Assembly: GCA_036852015.1 (NCBI GenBank)
Contig: JAANDG010000016.1
Coordinates: forward strand, 372,001-436,000
Direction: 5' to 3'
Origin: Pelodera strongyloides
Taxonomy: Eukaryota; Nematoda; Chromadorea; Rhabditida; Rhabditidae
Length of the DNA: 64,000 nucleotides
Both the position numbers and the translations under genes were made by a program. Below the pieces are notes generated by a model. The model saw only the letters and a list, made by a program, of their open reading frames with translations. It did no database searches and was not told the DNA's origin. Below are positions 54,412 to 64,000 of this stretch, in pieces. Positions within the stretch are counted from its first letter, which is position 1. The number at the start of each line of letters is the position of its first letter.

Positions 54412-54955
54412 CAGACTTCCTGGTACCTGACGAAGTCATGGAGAATTGGAGAGAAAGAAATATACATCATCGGACTTTGGACACTTGCGATACTCCACAT
54501 GAGGGAATGAATATATGGCAACATATCCTACCATGGAGATACATCGACTAATACAGGTAGGGCTAATCCAATATTAGGTTTCCATATATGTCCCACCAGG
54601 TCATTTATTGTTGTGATTGTGTGGATGAAAGCGTATGTATCCCATCTCCCGTGGGTGGTGACAGGAAGGCAAGCATTACGCAAATCCTCGATTCGTTGAG
54701 ACGGGTACTGAAGTCGGCTTGCTCATTTACCTTAAGTAAGAGTAGCATACGAGCTTTAAATGTTTCGTATGTGATTGAACTTGAAATTACGCTATTGCTA
54801 CTTGTTTATGTTTTTCTTTAACAATATCATTATATCATATCGAATATCTCTTCTTATTTCAGTTGACTGGATGAGGATCGTGTGCTCTCTGGATGATCGT
54901 TTCGGTTTCCCTAGATACGAAAGGAAGGGATCTACCATGGAATGCGTCTAAGCAC
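54412..54955 (+). pseudogene. Possible decayed RNase H-like exons
   Basis: After a CGTTTCAG acceptor, 54412-54500 aligns by eye with the helix exon of the neighbouring genes (GAATTGGAGAGAAAG...ACACTTGCGATACTCCACAT...GGGAATGA against ATTGGACGAAGAG...TCTCGATACTCTGCG...GAATGA). A segment at 54590-54710 contains KASITQILDSLRRV after a CACCAG acceptor, and another at 54864-54950 contains DWMRIVCSLDD. The similarity is weak and the segments do not form one clear frame. Confidence 0.3.
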
Positions 54956-55482
54956 TGATTAGGAAGAACACGGAAGAGAGGACAGCAACTGGGTAGATAT
55001 TCTAGGAATTAGTGGGTATCCTAGGGCTCTATTTTATTATAACTGTAGACCAGCGTGACGCTGCTTATTTTTACACGGATTACTTATAATAGTAGACAAG
55101 CGTAACACTGCTTATTTTTTTTGTTCAACTGACCATCAATCTATAGCCGTGAGTATATATTGTATTTTATTTACTGGTATGGCTCTTGTTGCTTCATTGT
55201 TGTATAATTTATTATTTACTTATCATAGACTTCGTATGGATATTTACTCGTAGAGGAGAGGATTTACTCTTATTGAAAGTATTTTGTACTCGTAGTTGGG
55301 TTGTCCATTCGTGTTTACTTGTAACTCATAGTAACTTATCATAATTCGCCCAAATGTGTCGCTTTTATCGCTATATTTTTTGGATGCTTTGAATGAAGTA
55401 AAATTATTCTCTATATTTGTTGTTGGTTGTTATTATATTGTAGAATTGTCTTTTTATTGTATTATTTAATGTAATAAGCAAA

Positions 55483-55665
55483 GGGGCGGGGCCTTTCACG
55501 CCCATTTTCCCACGCTCCGCGCGCTCCCGGCGCACCTACGGCCCACCTTTTGAAGCGGGGCCGCGCGCTCTGGGCCCCGTCTTGGTGGCGCCGCCCTGCC
55601 TGGGCCCCGCACTTTTCAGCGCGCCGCCCCGCGTCATTTAGCGCGCCGCCCCGCACCCAAAGTTT
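55483..55665. other. GC-rich island 2
   Basis: About 180 bp dominated by GCGCGCC, GGGGCCGCGCGC and GCGCCGCCC words; GCGCGCCGCCCCGC occurs twice 24 bp apart near 55620-55655. Open frames here are a by-product of composition. Confidence 0.5.
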
Positions 55666-56669
55666 CACGTTGAGAGTCTGCATAACTGAGAGGCTTCCAA
55701 AATGTAGCTCCGATGGTAAGGTTGTCCGCGTTGTCCGCTTTTTCCTCGACATAGATGTAAATAAATATGTTTATCAATCCTGCAATTGACCATTTTCGTT
55801 CGTTCACTGTTTTTATTTATTTATTTATTCATAATTAAATGATTTAGTAAGGTGTACGCATACCTATTTATCATGCTTTTTTCAGATATAAGGTACTTGT
55901 GCTATTATTTTGTTTTCCTTGCGTTTACTTGTGATTAATTGATTCAATAAACAATTGATTATAGATATCATGTATCACCCCATGTATTTTGCACATAATT
56001 TATACAGTAAAATGATAGGTGATAGAATAGCTGAATAAACTTTATATTAATGTTTTACGCAAAAATTATCTTGATAATAGATGAATTGAATAGGCAAGCT
56101 TTTCTCAAAAACCGGTACGCTCTTGCACGAAAAGAATATCGGCCTTATATATTGGAGATCTTACACGGCAGACTTATTATTTGTACACATTCTGAATCCT
56201 CGTATGTTCAATTTCAACAAATTTGTTACATAAATTTACTTTCTGCCTTTGTCACAGTGCATATGCCAATCCGAGGAGTTCATGTCATAATGTCAGACAG
56301 AGGTTCACGGGTATGGGTATGGATCTCTTTGTTTCCTCCTTTTGCTCACACTAGTTCACTCGGATTTAAACTTTTGCACTTTTCGTACCACTTCGTGAGT
56401 CATACTCCCTTTCAAATGAGTTCCATTTTCATTTTGGCGCACTTTTTGAAAGTAATAAATTAGTCGTTACCGATAGAGTTCAAACTTCAAACGATGATCA
56501 GCTCTGCTAGTTTCAAATTTTATCGAAACCAAATCTGATTCTCAGAGTTGTAGAATACTTTCTTTGTTGTGGGATACTTTCTTTCTGCTTACCATATTCT
56601 TTTTGCAACTTGTTTTTTTGTACATAACAATTCAAGTATTAATAAGTAAGCAGTAAAAAAATATTTCAG

Positions 56670-56706
56670 GGCCTAACACAGAGCTGCTCAATCACTCACC
56701 TTGGCA
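56670..56706 (+). other. 5'-UTR exon segment of the 56707 gene
   Basis: A TATTTCAG acceptor at 56662-56669 precedes 37 untranslated bases and then ATGAG before a GGTAAAT donor. This gives a short leader exon ending in the split second codon. Confidence 0.45.
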
Positions 56707-59700
56707 ATGAGGTAAATTTTCCCTTTGCAAAGCGAATGTTTTAGTGTTTAAAATACGGTGGTATCACTGTTAAGAACTTTCTATTAAAATAAGATCGTTT
56801 AGTTCGTCCGATTTCGTTGACGTGTTGGCCTTTGGAGAATGCAGCGAAGGTGCTGGAACAGAGAGACTTGGGAAAACTGGAATCGTAAGTTTGTTTTCCG
56901 ACAGCTCACTCATGTGTGGTAACATTACCTTTACCATTACGTACCACTAAATGCTCAGATTCCCCCTATTTTCCTGTGAGAAAACTACAACAGGCTTACA
57001 CAACGACTAAATCAGAAATGGCGTTATTTTGAACCGTACAACAAACTAGCGATTAATAAATAATATTATCTAGCGAATATATGATTTGATATGCTTACTA
57101 AATGCACTTATTACAGGCTGGTTGGGGTGTGTACTGGGGTGCGAACCATGGTGATAACCAGTGCGGCCCAGTTTGGGGCAATCCCACCATTAATAGAGCA
57201 TACTACATTGCCGCGATAAAGGCTATGGAGACGGTGAGTTTGTCATTTCATTTGTACCATCACCAAATGGTTACTTCATTTCATATGATATGTTCCTCTT
57301 AATTTTATCTTTTATCACTACAAGCACAGGCACTGAATCGCGGCATTCCGAAATTGCGTATCCATACTGACTGCGAACTTTTGGTGGATTCAATGGAACA
57401 ATTCATATATCAATGGAAAATTAATGGTAATCAAATAATAGAAAATAAACCCTATACACAAAAATAAGCTTTACACTTGTTTCAAGAGGAATTGTAAGAT
57501 TTTAATAAGATAACCGGAAGATGATAAGATAAATCCGCTTACTGTACCGTAACGTTCTCGATTTAACTTTTCTTGCCGAAAAACATTATAACCACATCTT
57601 TACTCTGGTTTTTCATCTTCTTTGGCCCACAGTTTTGATTTGATGTCCTTTGGCCCACAGTTCTGATCTTTACTTTTCCCAGGATTTTAAATCTTTACTT
57701 ATTCCAGGATGGCGTACATTGAAGCGTGAACCTGTGAAAAATGTCGATCTCATTCTGAAATTGGACGATTTGAGGAGCAAATTCACGGCAAGTTTTCTGC
57801 CAATTCAGCCAGTTTTCAGCCAAGTTATTTTTCAATTCAAGCAAATAAAGCTGGAATCTGATAAGAGGCGAAAATATTTTCGCCAACAAACATATGGCAA
57901 TCCGCCCTACATGAACAGATATTGAAGTTTGTTTTTGTTCAGGAGGTCGAGTTCAGTCTGTCTGCTAACAATGAACCTTCGGCAATTGAGGCAATTCAAC
58001 TGGCCGGCAAGGGAAAATATCGGTAAAATGAAAATAGCCGGTTTTATGCCGGCCAGCCCATTTGGTGACCAATTGGCGACTTGACTTTGTCGTGCCAAGT
58101 ATCATCGAAAACCGTAATCAACTGATGGTCATCTAATTGGCACTAACCAGTCACCATATGGTTTATGGTTTTTTCAGTAAAAAAACATTTCGTGACAGGC
58201 CAACGGCGGTTTTTCTGTTATTCCGCTTTGTGCGATAATGTAATTTAATTGATGTAAATAATATGAATGTTAATAGGATCGATGAGTTCACCACTGTCTA
58301 CACTCACGGAGCCTGTGGAAGAAACGCGACTACGGTGGGAATTCTAGTTGAAGTTAGGAAGACAGAAAGACTTTCCATAGCATTCTTTGGAATTGTGTAG
58401 AATTAGTATAACATTGTGTAGAATTAGTATAACTATTTCCGTGGTATTTATTATGTAGAATTATGTTGAATTACATTAGATAAAACAGATAAGAACAAAA
58501 AAAAACAAAAATAATAAAATTAAAACAAAAAATCGTTCTAATTTTCAAAACTGTAAGAAACTAAAAATAACAATCTTAATATCTCCTGAATAAGAAAACA
58601 ATTAAAAATTCTTCTATATCTTTTTGTACTTTAGTGTTCACAAAAAAAAATATATAAAAACTATTTTGCGTCTAAGTAAGAAGAGGGCGACACCATAGCC
58701 CACAGTTGCGCGAAAATTCAACAATTTTCGTTGCCATACTTTGTAGCTCACTCACCGGGATCTCCATGTGCCAAGTTTTCGTTGGGCACTAATTTTATGC
58801 GGTGACCCAATTTCGTGCTTCTGGTGCGCAGCTTTTGTGCCAGGTTTGCGCGAAAGTGTGAAAAGGCATATATCTGCATGATGTTTAGGCCGGTTGGAGC
58901 ATGTATTGGCCCGACAATCATAAACTCGATGCTTGCGGCCCAGTGTGGGGGCCCCAGACAGGCCATCGAGGAGACATAATTGCCGCCATAAAGGCAATTG
59001 AAATGGTAAATTACCACTAGAATAGGTTCCCCAATAGTTACCGTCTCTGCATATTACATTTTTATGTTACTTAAAATGATCTGTTTGGGATGAGGTAATA
59101 AACCTACTTGTCTGAATTGTATATCCATGATGAGGCTTTGTAGGCGGAGTATCACGGAATTTCCGAATTGCGCATTCGTTCGTCGTCAGAATATTTGGTT
59201 TCGTCAATGGATTTGTGGATCGGAGATTGGAAAATAAATGGTAATTGCTACTCGCGCAAGTGATGATATGGCCTACTTTTTCCTTTTTTGAACCGGCCAG
59301 TTTTTGAAACACATAGTGAACAACCGAGTTCTTACGTATTTATGCAAAATTGTGCGAATTTAGCTCGATTTTTTATTCTAATTTATGCTCATTTGCGTAA
59401 GAATGATGTGGTACTCGATGTAACAGTGCTTAGTCAATTAGACGGATCCACCTTAGGATTTTAATGCTTTTAAAACCTAGATTGGAAGAAAGCCGGTGGC
59501 GATTCTGTGAAAAACGAGCAACTTCTCAAAGAACTCGATGAACTTAGAAACAAACTGACTGTGAGTTTCAGTAAAATCTAGCTAAAAGATTAACTAATGG
59601 ACTATTTCTATAGAAAAAGAAGGCAATTTTTCCTAATAGACATTGCCAGGAAGCTGAGTGTGGATGACGTCACTCCAAATATTCACTAATTCTGTCGTTT

Positions 59701-59783
59701 TCCAGGTTGTCTTCGAGTTGGTTTCTCATGGGGATCCCGACCTCGAGGCAAGCTATGGTCTCGCTGCTCTCATTGCCTCTTGA
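56707..59783 (+). CDS. Two-domain RNase H-like protein, intact, 305 aa, 11 exons
   Basis: Exons 56707-56711, 56794-56884, 57117-57233, 57330-57426, 57708-57787, 57943-58022, 58277-58352, 58889-59005, 59144-59240, 59481-59560 and 59706-59783 total 918 nt in frame. Domain A: DFVDVLAFGECSEGAG (first Asp lost), CGPVWGNPTINRAYYIAAIK (Glu to Tyr), PKLRIHTDCELLVDSMEQF (third Asp kept), KNVDLILKLDDLRSK. Domain B: TTVYTHGACGRNA (first Asp to His), QTGHRGDIIAAIKAIEM (Glu to Asp), ELRIRSSSEYLVSSMD (third Asp to Ser), VKNEQLLKELDELRNKLT, VVFELVSHGDPDLEASYGLA and stop. The donor after 57787 is GC (ACG|GCAAGT). The donor after 58352 (GTTAGG) is weak and may lie six bases earlier. Same exon pattern and same loss pattern as the 46132 gene, but more diverged, so it is an older duplicate. 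Confidence 0.72.
58015..58205. repeat. Inverted-repeat element in an intron of the 56707 gene
   Basis: Blocks TTTGGTGACCAATTGGCGAC, GTATCATCGAAAACCGTAAT and AGTCACCATATGG mirror each other and relate to 45125-45260. Confidence 0.45.
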
Positions 59784-60611
59784 GCACGAACCTCAACCTC
59801 AACCCTTTTTTTACTTGTACTAACAAAATAGAAATTTCACTGACTTTAATTTGCACTTTCGAAAATAATCCATAGGCACATTTATTCGTCATTTGCAGCA
59901 TCTCACAATACCACATATATTCACTCTAAATGTTCATAAAAAGGTCGCTTCTACTTTGCCTATTTGCTTACTTACCTTTGTCTCCTACACCACAATATTA
60001 TTTGCTGATTTAGAATTTCCTAGCTTTAGTCGAATGGCTTAATAAATGGTTCAGTAAAGGAGAATAAAGTCATCATTTTGCAAGTATATATATATATACA
60101 CAAAGCCAGAGCACGTCTATATTATAGTGTATTATACACAAGGCTTCAAAGATGAGGCAGCACGTGTCCTTTTGAGCGAAGTTCTCCATTATTACAATGG
60201 AATATCATTAGCTAGTGATGGTTAAGGTATGTTCATATTCGAGCATAGTAGAATACGGTAACGAACATTCCATATTAAATGAACACGCAACGAAAATGTG
60301 TGCTTTATTTGTCCTCTGCCGTGAGCATCCTCTCGCTCACTGAGAACCTATGAGTTGCACGCCGCACCATTTCGGGACACAAACTGCGTGCCGCAAAGAA
60401 ATATGACACAAAATGCGCGCCGAATAGAAATGGGGCGCAAAATGCGCGCCGATCCGGTGCGGGAGACACTTTTCTTGGTTCGGCGCTCAATTTGCGCGCC
60501 GCACCATTTCAACACCTTTTCGGCAACGCTTTTGAAAGCGTCGGAGGATCTACCGTAACTGCAGTTGTTGTACTAATGTTTTTCGGCTAGTACAGGGTAC
60601 AGGTCTCAAAT

Positions 60612-60690
60612 GTGTTGTGTGGTCGAGTGGTCTAATGCGCCGTTTAGAGAAAGTATCCAACAAGAGTGTAGGTTCGAATCGGACACGCTG
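60612..60690 (+). tRNA. tRNA-like sequence, class II type, probably a pseudogene
   Basis: TGGTCGAGTGGTCTAATGCG matches the A-box and D-arm of Leu/Ser tRNAs, and GGTTCGAATCG matches the B-box; the extra arm region is long, as in class II tRNAs, and a T-rich run follows. The acceptor stem and T-stem do not pair well and the anticodon stem is poor, so function is doubtful. Confidence 0.4.
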
Positions 60691-60981
60691 ATTTCTTTTT
60701 GCAGTTGCTACCTTTCGCGCACCGTTTCCGCACCTTTCTACGTTTTGGGGGTGTTTCCCGCAACAGTTTGGGGGTGTTTCCCGCACCAAAACGGCAAACA
60801 GAGACGGTGAAAAAAACTTTTTCTGCGCGCATCAAAATCTTTTGCGGGAACACCCCCAAACTGTGGCCGTGCGCAACTCTTGAGTTTCGCTGCTTTTTCT
60901 ACGAAGCCGTCGCATAAGCAAACAAATAACTAAACATAACCAATAATTCAACTAAAAAAAGAGCAAATTGATTGTTACAGG

Positions 60982-60987
60982 TTTATT
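60982..60987 (-). terminator. Polyadenylation signal for the minus-strand gene ending at 61105
   Basis: TTTATT on the plus strand (AATAAA on minus), about 118 bp beyond the stop codon. Confidence 0.4.
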
Positions 60988-61104
60988 CATACAACAGTCA
61001 CGCCAAAAACAGAAAAGCATAAAAAAGTGCATTCAGAAATAGTTACTGTACAAAAATACCCAAAGGTATTTATGCAAAGATAAAGAAAACAAAGAATAGG
61101 GTTG

Positions 61105-62481
61105 CTAATGTGCAAGCCAGTCGACATCTTTGGAATAGCGTTCTCGGAACACGAATTCATTGTAGATTGGTACTTGAGTAGTTGAACTGTTCAACTTCTT
61201 TGTCAGCGAAGTCACGTTGGGATCATATACGACTCTGGCCTAAACGACGTTTATGGAACCGCAATAAAAGGAAGAAAACCCCGAATGCTAATGTCATACA
61301 CACCTCCAAACAGAAGAATACAAATAATAAAAAGTGGTCACATATTATGAGCATCGCTAAAAACCGAACTCTTATCTGCAAAGCTGTTGACTGAAAGCCC
61401 ACCTTGCAAACAAATTCGGATTGTTCATCAGGAACCAAGGTCACTTTCTGAATTGCCGCCAAAAGTTTCGCCTCCTTGCCCGCTCGGTTGATGCCCATTG
61501 CCACCTAATTAGCACATACATATCAATGCGCATATATTGTATCGTTTAAATTTTCCCAGTAAACAGCTTGGTCAGACTAGCATTACTTTGTACTTTGTAG
61601 GCGTCTTTGGTCAGTCAAATTAATTTCAAATACGAAGTTTTTCAACATCGAATGGGCAGAACCGAATCTAAAGATCGAGCACAGTGAAAAAAAACCACCT
61701 TTTGAACCACCTCATTGCCAATGTACAAAACCACGTACTTCGAATTCTCACTCAGAGCCTGGAAAAATTTTTCAGATAAAGCGAAATGCGACGCATATCA
61801 AGATGATTCCCTCACATGAATCCAACAGAAAATATTGGCTATGGCTAATGAAGGCAGAGGAAGGAATTCCAAAATTAATCAATAACTGTTGAAAATCAAT
61901 TAGCTCACCAATACAAGTGCATAAAAGAGTCCTCTGACATGTTTACTGTAGAAGTTATTTTCTGCATTCATTTGAATATCACAGTCCCTAGATGGATTTT
62001 CATCCCATCGAATTTGCATACATCCATTGATAGGACCACCCACTCTGATCACATCAGCCCTGAAAGGGAACTATGATAACAGTAGGCCACTCAAAAGGAA
62101 ATTATCTTGATAGTATCAATAACAATTAACACAATATTATGCGAACATGCGGCAGCCATCTTTACTCTATCCAGAATCGAATTCTTTTTACAATTAACAC
62201 AGTATTAAGCGAACAAGCGTCAGCTATATTTACTATATCCAGAACCGAATTCTTATAACCATCAGGAGTATCTTTTCTAAAGTAGAACACATTCTTCGAT
62301 TATCTTTGTGCGCAATAAATTACAGATTATAACATTACTTACTTGACAAAAGGCCGTCGTCCCTTAATAATTCTAACGTCTTCTTCAGAAACTTTGTATT
62401 CGTCAATTCGTTGCTTCCACGCGCAAACTTCTGAAGTTGTCGCACACTGAGTGTGTAGCAAACGACGAGACAACCGCGACA
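61105..62481 (-). CDS. Unrecognised gene, possible very divergent RNase H-fold protein (5' end not found)
   Basis: Exons, 5' to 3': 62481-62343, 62059-61909, 61758-61699, 61504-61403, 61239-61105 (stop TAG). The frame is continuous over about 195 codons. The first exon enters in phase 1 (TG|TCG...), so a start codon split by an intron (A|TG) is possible; the residues that would follow, SRLSRRLLHT, are Arg/Ser/Leu-rich like a mitochondrial presequence. Resemblance to the neighbours: a phase-2 intron just before DVIRVGGPING, then HVRGLFYALVL, a phase-0 intron, then ALSENSKYVVLYIGNEVVQ, matching in position the RAEL-A-AIE and TDS-strand exons. No catalytic acid is kept. The remainder (GINRAGKEAKLLAAIQ; YDPNVTSLTKKL; C-terminal FRERYSKDVDWLAH) is not recognised. 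The gene is real on splice and frame evidence; the RNase H-fold link is tentative. Confidence 0.55.
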
Positions 62482-63211
62482 CTAAAGAGTTCAAATTTGA
62501 ATTGTTATATTATAAACCAAAGCCGCGTCTATCCAAAGAATAGGACACTTGGATTCGGCATTTTGTCATATATTACACGTAAATTTAAAGGAATTTCTGT
62601 TCATTTTTAACGAGACAATTGTTCGCGAAATATTCATCGATAAGCAATGCTCAAAGTATTGCATGTCAACGAGTTTTTGCGCTTTTACATTCCGCTAGAA
62701 TTGTGACACAAATCGCGGCCTACACCACACGTTCGCCTCAACAAAGGCAATTATTGAAAAAAATGAACAAACTTATAATGCACGATTGGCGGAGTGTCAT
62801 ATTGTACTCCAGGTGACCAAATACAAATCCCCTGTAAATATGTGCAATTGATAATACAAGAAGAGGAATCTAACCTTTTGACTTTTGACTCTGATCAGCT
62901 GACTTACAGTAACTGACTTTCGAAATATTTACTGTATAGACTATGAATGCACCTGTTTATAAATTTGAAGCACGCGTTGTGCAAAATTGCTGTGACGCAC
63001 GCAGATAAGTTCGCATTCGAGATGGGCAATTTCCGGAAAAGGAAAAAAGTGGTTCGAGATGGACAACGAAATAAAAAGAATACATATATTATTACAATAG
63101 TATAAAGGAGAAGAGTTTGTTTATCATTTTGTTTGTGAATTTTGTGTGAACGGGACGAAGCCTTTTCATAACTGTATGACCGCAATCGAAAGCGAACTTA
63201 CAAAATCTTTG
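62482..63211. other. Intergenic segment upstream of the minus-strand gene
   Basis: Should hold the missing 5' exon and promoter of the 61105-62481 gene. No convincing start exon was identified. 63098-63170 is a partial copy of the TATAAAGGAGAAGAGTTTG repeat unit. Confidence 0.4.
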
Positions 63212-63300
63212 CCGCTGGCGGGATTCGAATCCATAGGCGTAGGCACAGAACTCACAGTCCAATGCTTTACCTGCTGAGCTACACTGTGGCAAGATCTGAT
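63212..63300 (-). tRNA. tRNA-like sequence adjoining the minisatellite, probably a pseudogene
   Basis: On the minus strand: TGTAGCTCAGCAGGTAAAGC resembles an A-box/D-arm, loop CTGTGAG would give anticodon GTG (His), and GGATTCGAATCC is a good B-box and T-loop. The acceptor ends do not pair over seven bases and there is an oversized variable region. Its 5' end runs directly into the first minisatellite unit. Confidence 0.4.
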
Positions 63301-64000
63301 TCAGTGCAAGGTAATCTTGCCCTAGAGCTTTTCGTTTTATTTCGAAAAACCCTGTAGAGCCATTCGTTTTGTTTCGAAAAACCCTGTGGCAAGATCTCAT
63401 CCTGTACAAGGTAATCTTGCGACAGGGCCTTTCGTTTTATTTCGAAAAACCCTGGGGCAAGATCGTAATCTTGCCACAGAGCCATTCGTTTTGTTTCGAA
63501 AAACCCTGTGGCAAGACCTCATCCTGTACAAGGTAACCTGCCACAGAGCCTTTCGTTTTGTTTCGAAAAACCCTGTGGCAAGATCTCATCCTGTACAAGG
63601 TAATCTTGCCACATAGCCTTTCGTTTTATTTCGAAAAACCCTGTGGCAAGATCGTAATCTTGCCACAGAGCCTTTCGTTTTGTTTCGAAAAACCCTGTGG
63701 CAAGATCTCATCCTGTACAAGGTAACCTGCCACAGAGCCTTTCGTTTTGTTTCGAAAAACCCTGTGGCAAGATCTCATCCTGTACAAGGTAATCTTGCCA
63801 CAGAGCCTTTCGTTTTGTTTCGAAAAACCCTGTGGCAAGATCTCATCCTGTACAAGGTAACCTGCCACAGAGCCTTTCGTTTTGTTTCGAAAAACCCTGT
63901 GGCAAGATCTCATCCTGTACAAGGTAACCTGCCACAGAGCCTTTCGTTTTATTTCGAAAAACCCTGTGGCAAGATCTGATCCAGTACAAGGTAATCTTAC
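63286..64000. repeat. Minisatellite, about 67-68-bp units with internal hairpin
   Basis: Roughly ten units continuing past the window end. Each has CTGTGGCAAGATCTCATCC, GTACAAGGTA, ATCTTGCCACAG and CCTTTCGTTTTGTTTCGAAA. The first and third blocks are inverted complements, so every unit folds into a hairpin. Variants: AACCTGCC for AATCTTGCC (67 bp), and short units that lack the middle (AAGATCGTAATCTT). Open frames on both strands are due to the repetition. Confidence 0.9.

Larger units (their letters stand above)
51671..56706. other. Interval between the 46132 and 56707 genes
   Basis: 51671-52150 is 3' flank shared with 43243-43690. Two GC-rich islands lie at 52391-52545 and 55483-55665. 53633-54375 is a repeat unit interrupted by two foldback elements. 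54412-54555 and neighbouring splice-like segments may be decayed RNase H exons. A 137-codon frame at 56050-56463 has no recognisable domain. Remaining DNA is unassigned. Confidence 0.45.
59784..61104. other. Interval between convergent genes
   Basis: Holds candidate plus-strand polyadenylation signals (AATAAA at about 60040 and 60063), a TA tract at 60086-60100, a block at 60355-60515 in which GCGCGCCG recurs, a tRNA-like sequence at 60612-60690, an inverted repeat at 60735-60860 (GGGGGTGTTTCCCGCA repeated, complement GCGGGAACACCCCC), and the 3' end of the minus-strand gene at 61105. Confidence 0.5.

Noticed and set aside
55462..55789. Arg/Ala/Pro-rich ORFs in the GC-rich islands
   Set aside because: Products of GC composition; no start context, splice signals or domains. 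The same applies to 52357-52687.
56050..56463. 137-codon open frame as a gene
   Set aside because: No recognisable domain, AT-rich codon use like its surroundings, and no splice or family support.
60612..60690. Functional tRNA-Leu or tRNA-Ser
   Set aside because: A- and B-boxes are good, but acceptor and anticodon stems do not pair, so it is listed only as a tRNA-like sequence.
63386..63979. Repetitive proteins on both strands of the minisatellite
   Set aside because: Open frames arise because stop codons are absent from the repeat unit; unit-length changes break the frame and nothing else supports coding.
63286..64000. CRISPR-like array
   Set aside because: Repeats are contiguous with no unique spacers, units vary in length, and the genome is eukaryotic; it is a minisatellite.

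Overview
The window is eukaryotic genomic DNA, AT-rich, with spliced genes (GT-AG introns, a few GC-AG, many short) and heavily loaded with foldback elements, SINE-like and retroelement fragments. Several start codons sit 1-12 bases downstream of a TTTCAG/TTGCAG-type acceptor, as expected where spliced-leader trans-splicing occurs. Gene content and compact structure suggest a small invertebrate. A nematode fits best, but this is an inference; no species-diagnostic RNA gene was seen.

Layout. (1) 1-1736: no recognised gene. (2) 1737-5414, minus: an 11-exon NASP/N1-N2-type histone chaperone. (3) 5869-7091, plus: a 4-exon TMEM42-like membrane protein, divergent from NASP across about 450 bp. (4) 10093-59783, plus: an array of RNase H-fold genes. 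The first (10093-35782) reads as one 24-exon, roughly 816-residue protein with five tandem RNase H-like domains. Three two-domain genes follow: 39645-43242 (carries a frameshift), 46132-51670 (intact, 308 aa) and 56707-59783 (intact, 305 aa). (5) 61105-62481, minus: an unrecognised gene that may be a very divergent RNase H-fold relative. (6) 63286-64000: a minisatellite running off the window.

How the array fits together. Each domain is built from the same exon cassette with intron phases 2-0-0-1-0-2, so cassettes can duplicate or fuse without breaking frame. Only domain 3 of the five-domain gene keeps all four acidic DEDD positions. The other ten domains have lost some. In the two-domain proteins the first domain keeps the third Asp but loses the first Asp and the Glu. 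The second domain keeps an acidic residue at the Glu site but loses both Asps. This looks like a family of RNase H pseudoenzymes around one plausible active domain, perhaps binding nucleic acid or RNA:DNA hybrids (inference).

Mobile DNA. The introns hold at least ten families of inverted-repeat (MITE-like) elements, tRNA-derived SINE-like repeats, a LINE 3' end and a 5'-truncated reverse transcriptase element. The latter is flanked by an exact 105-bp direct repeat. Downstream of its reading frame lie all three strands of a consensus hammerhead ribozyme, joined in a non-standard order.

All exon models were read by eye from splice signals, frame and family resemblance; transcripts would settle them.
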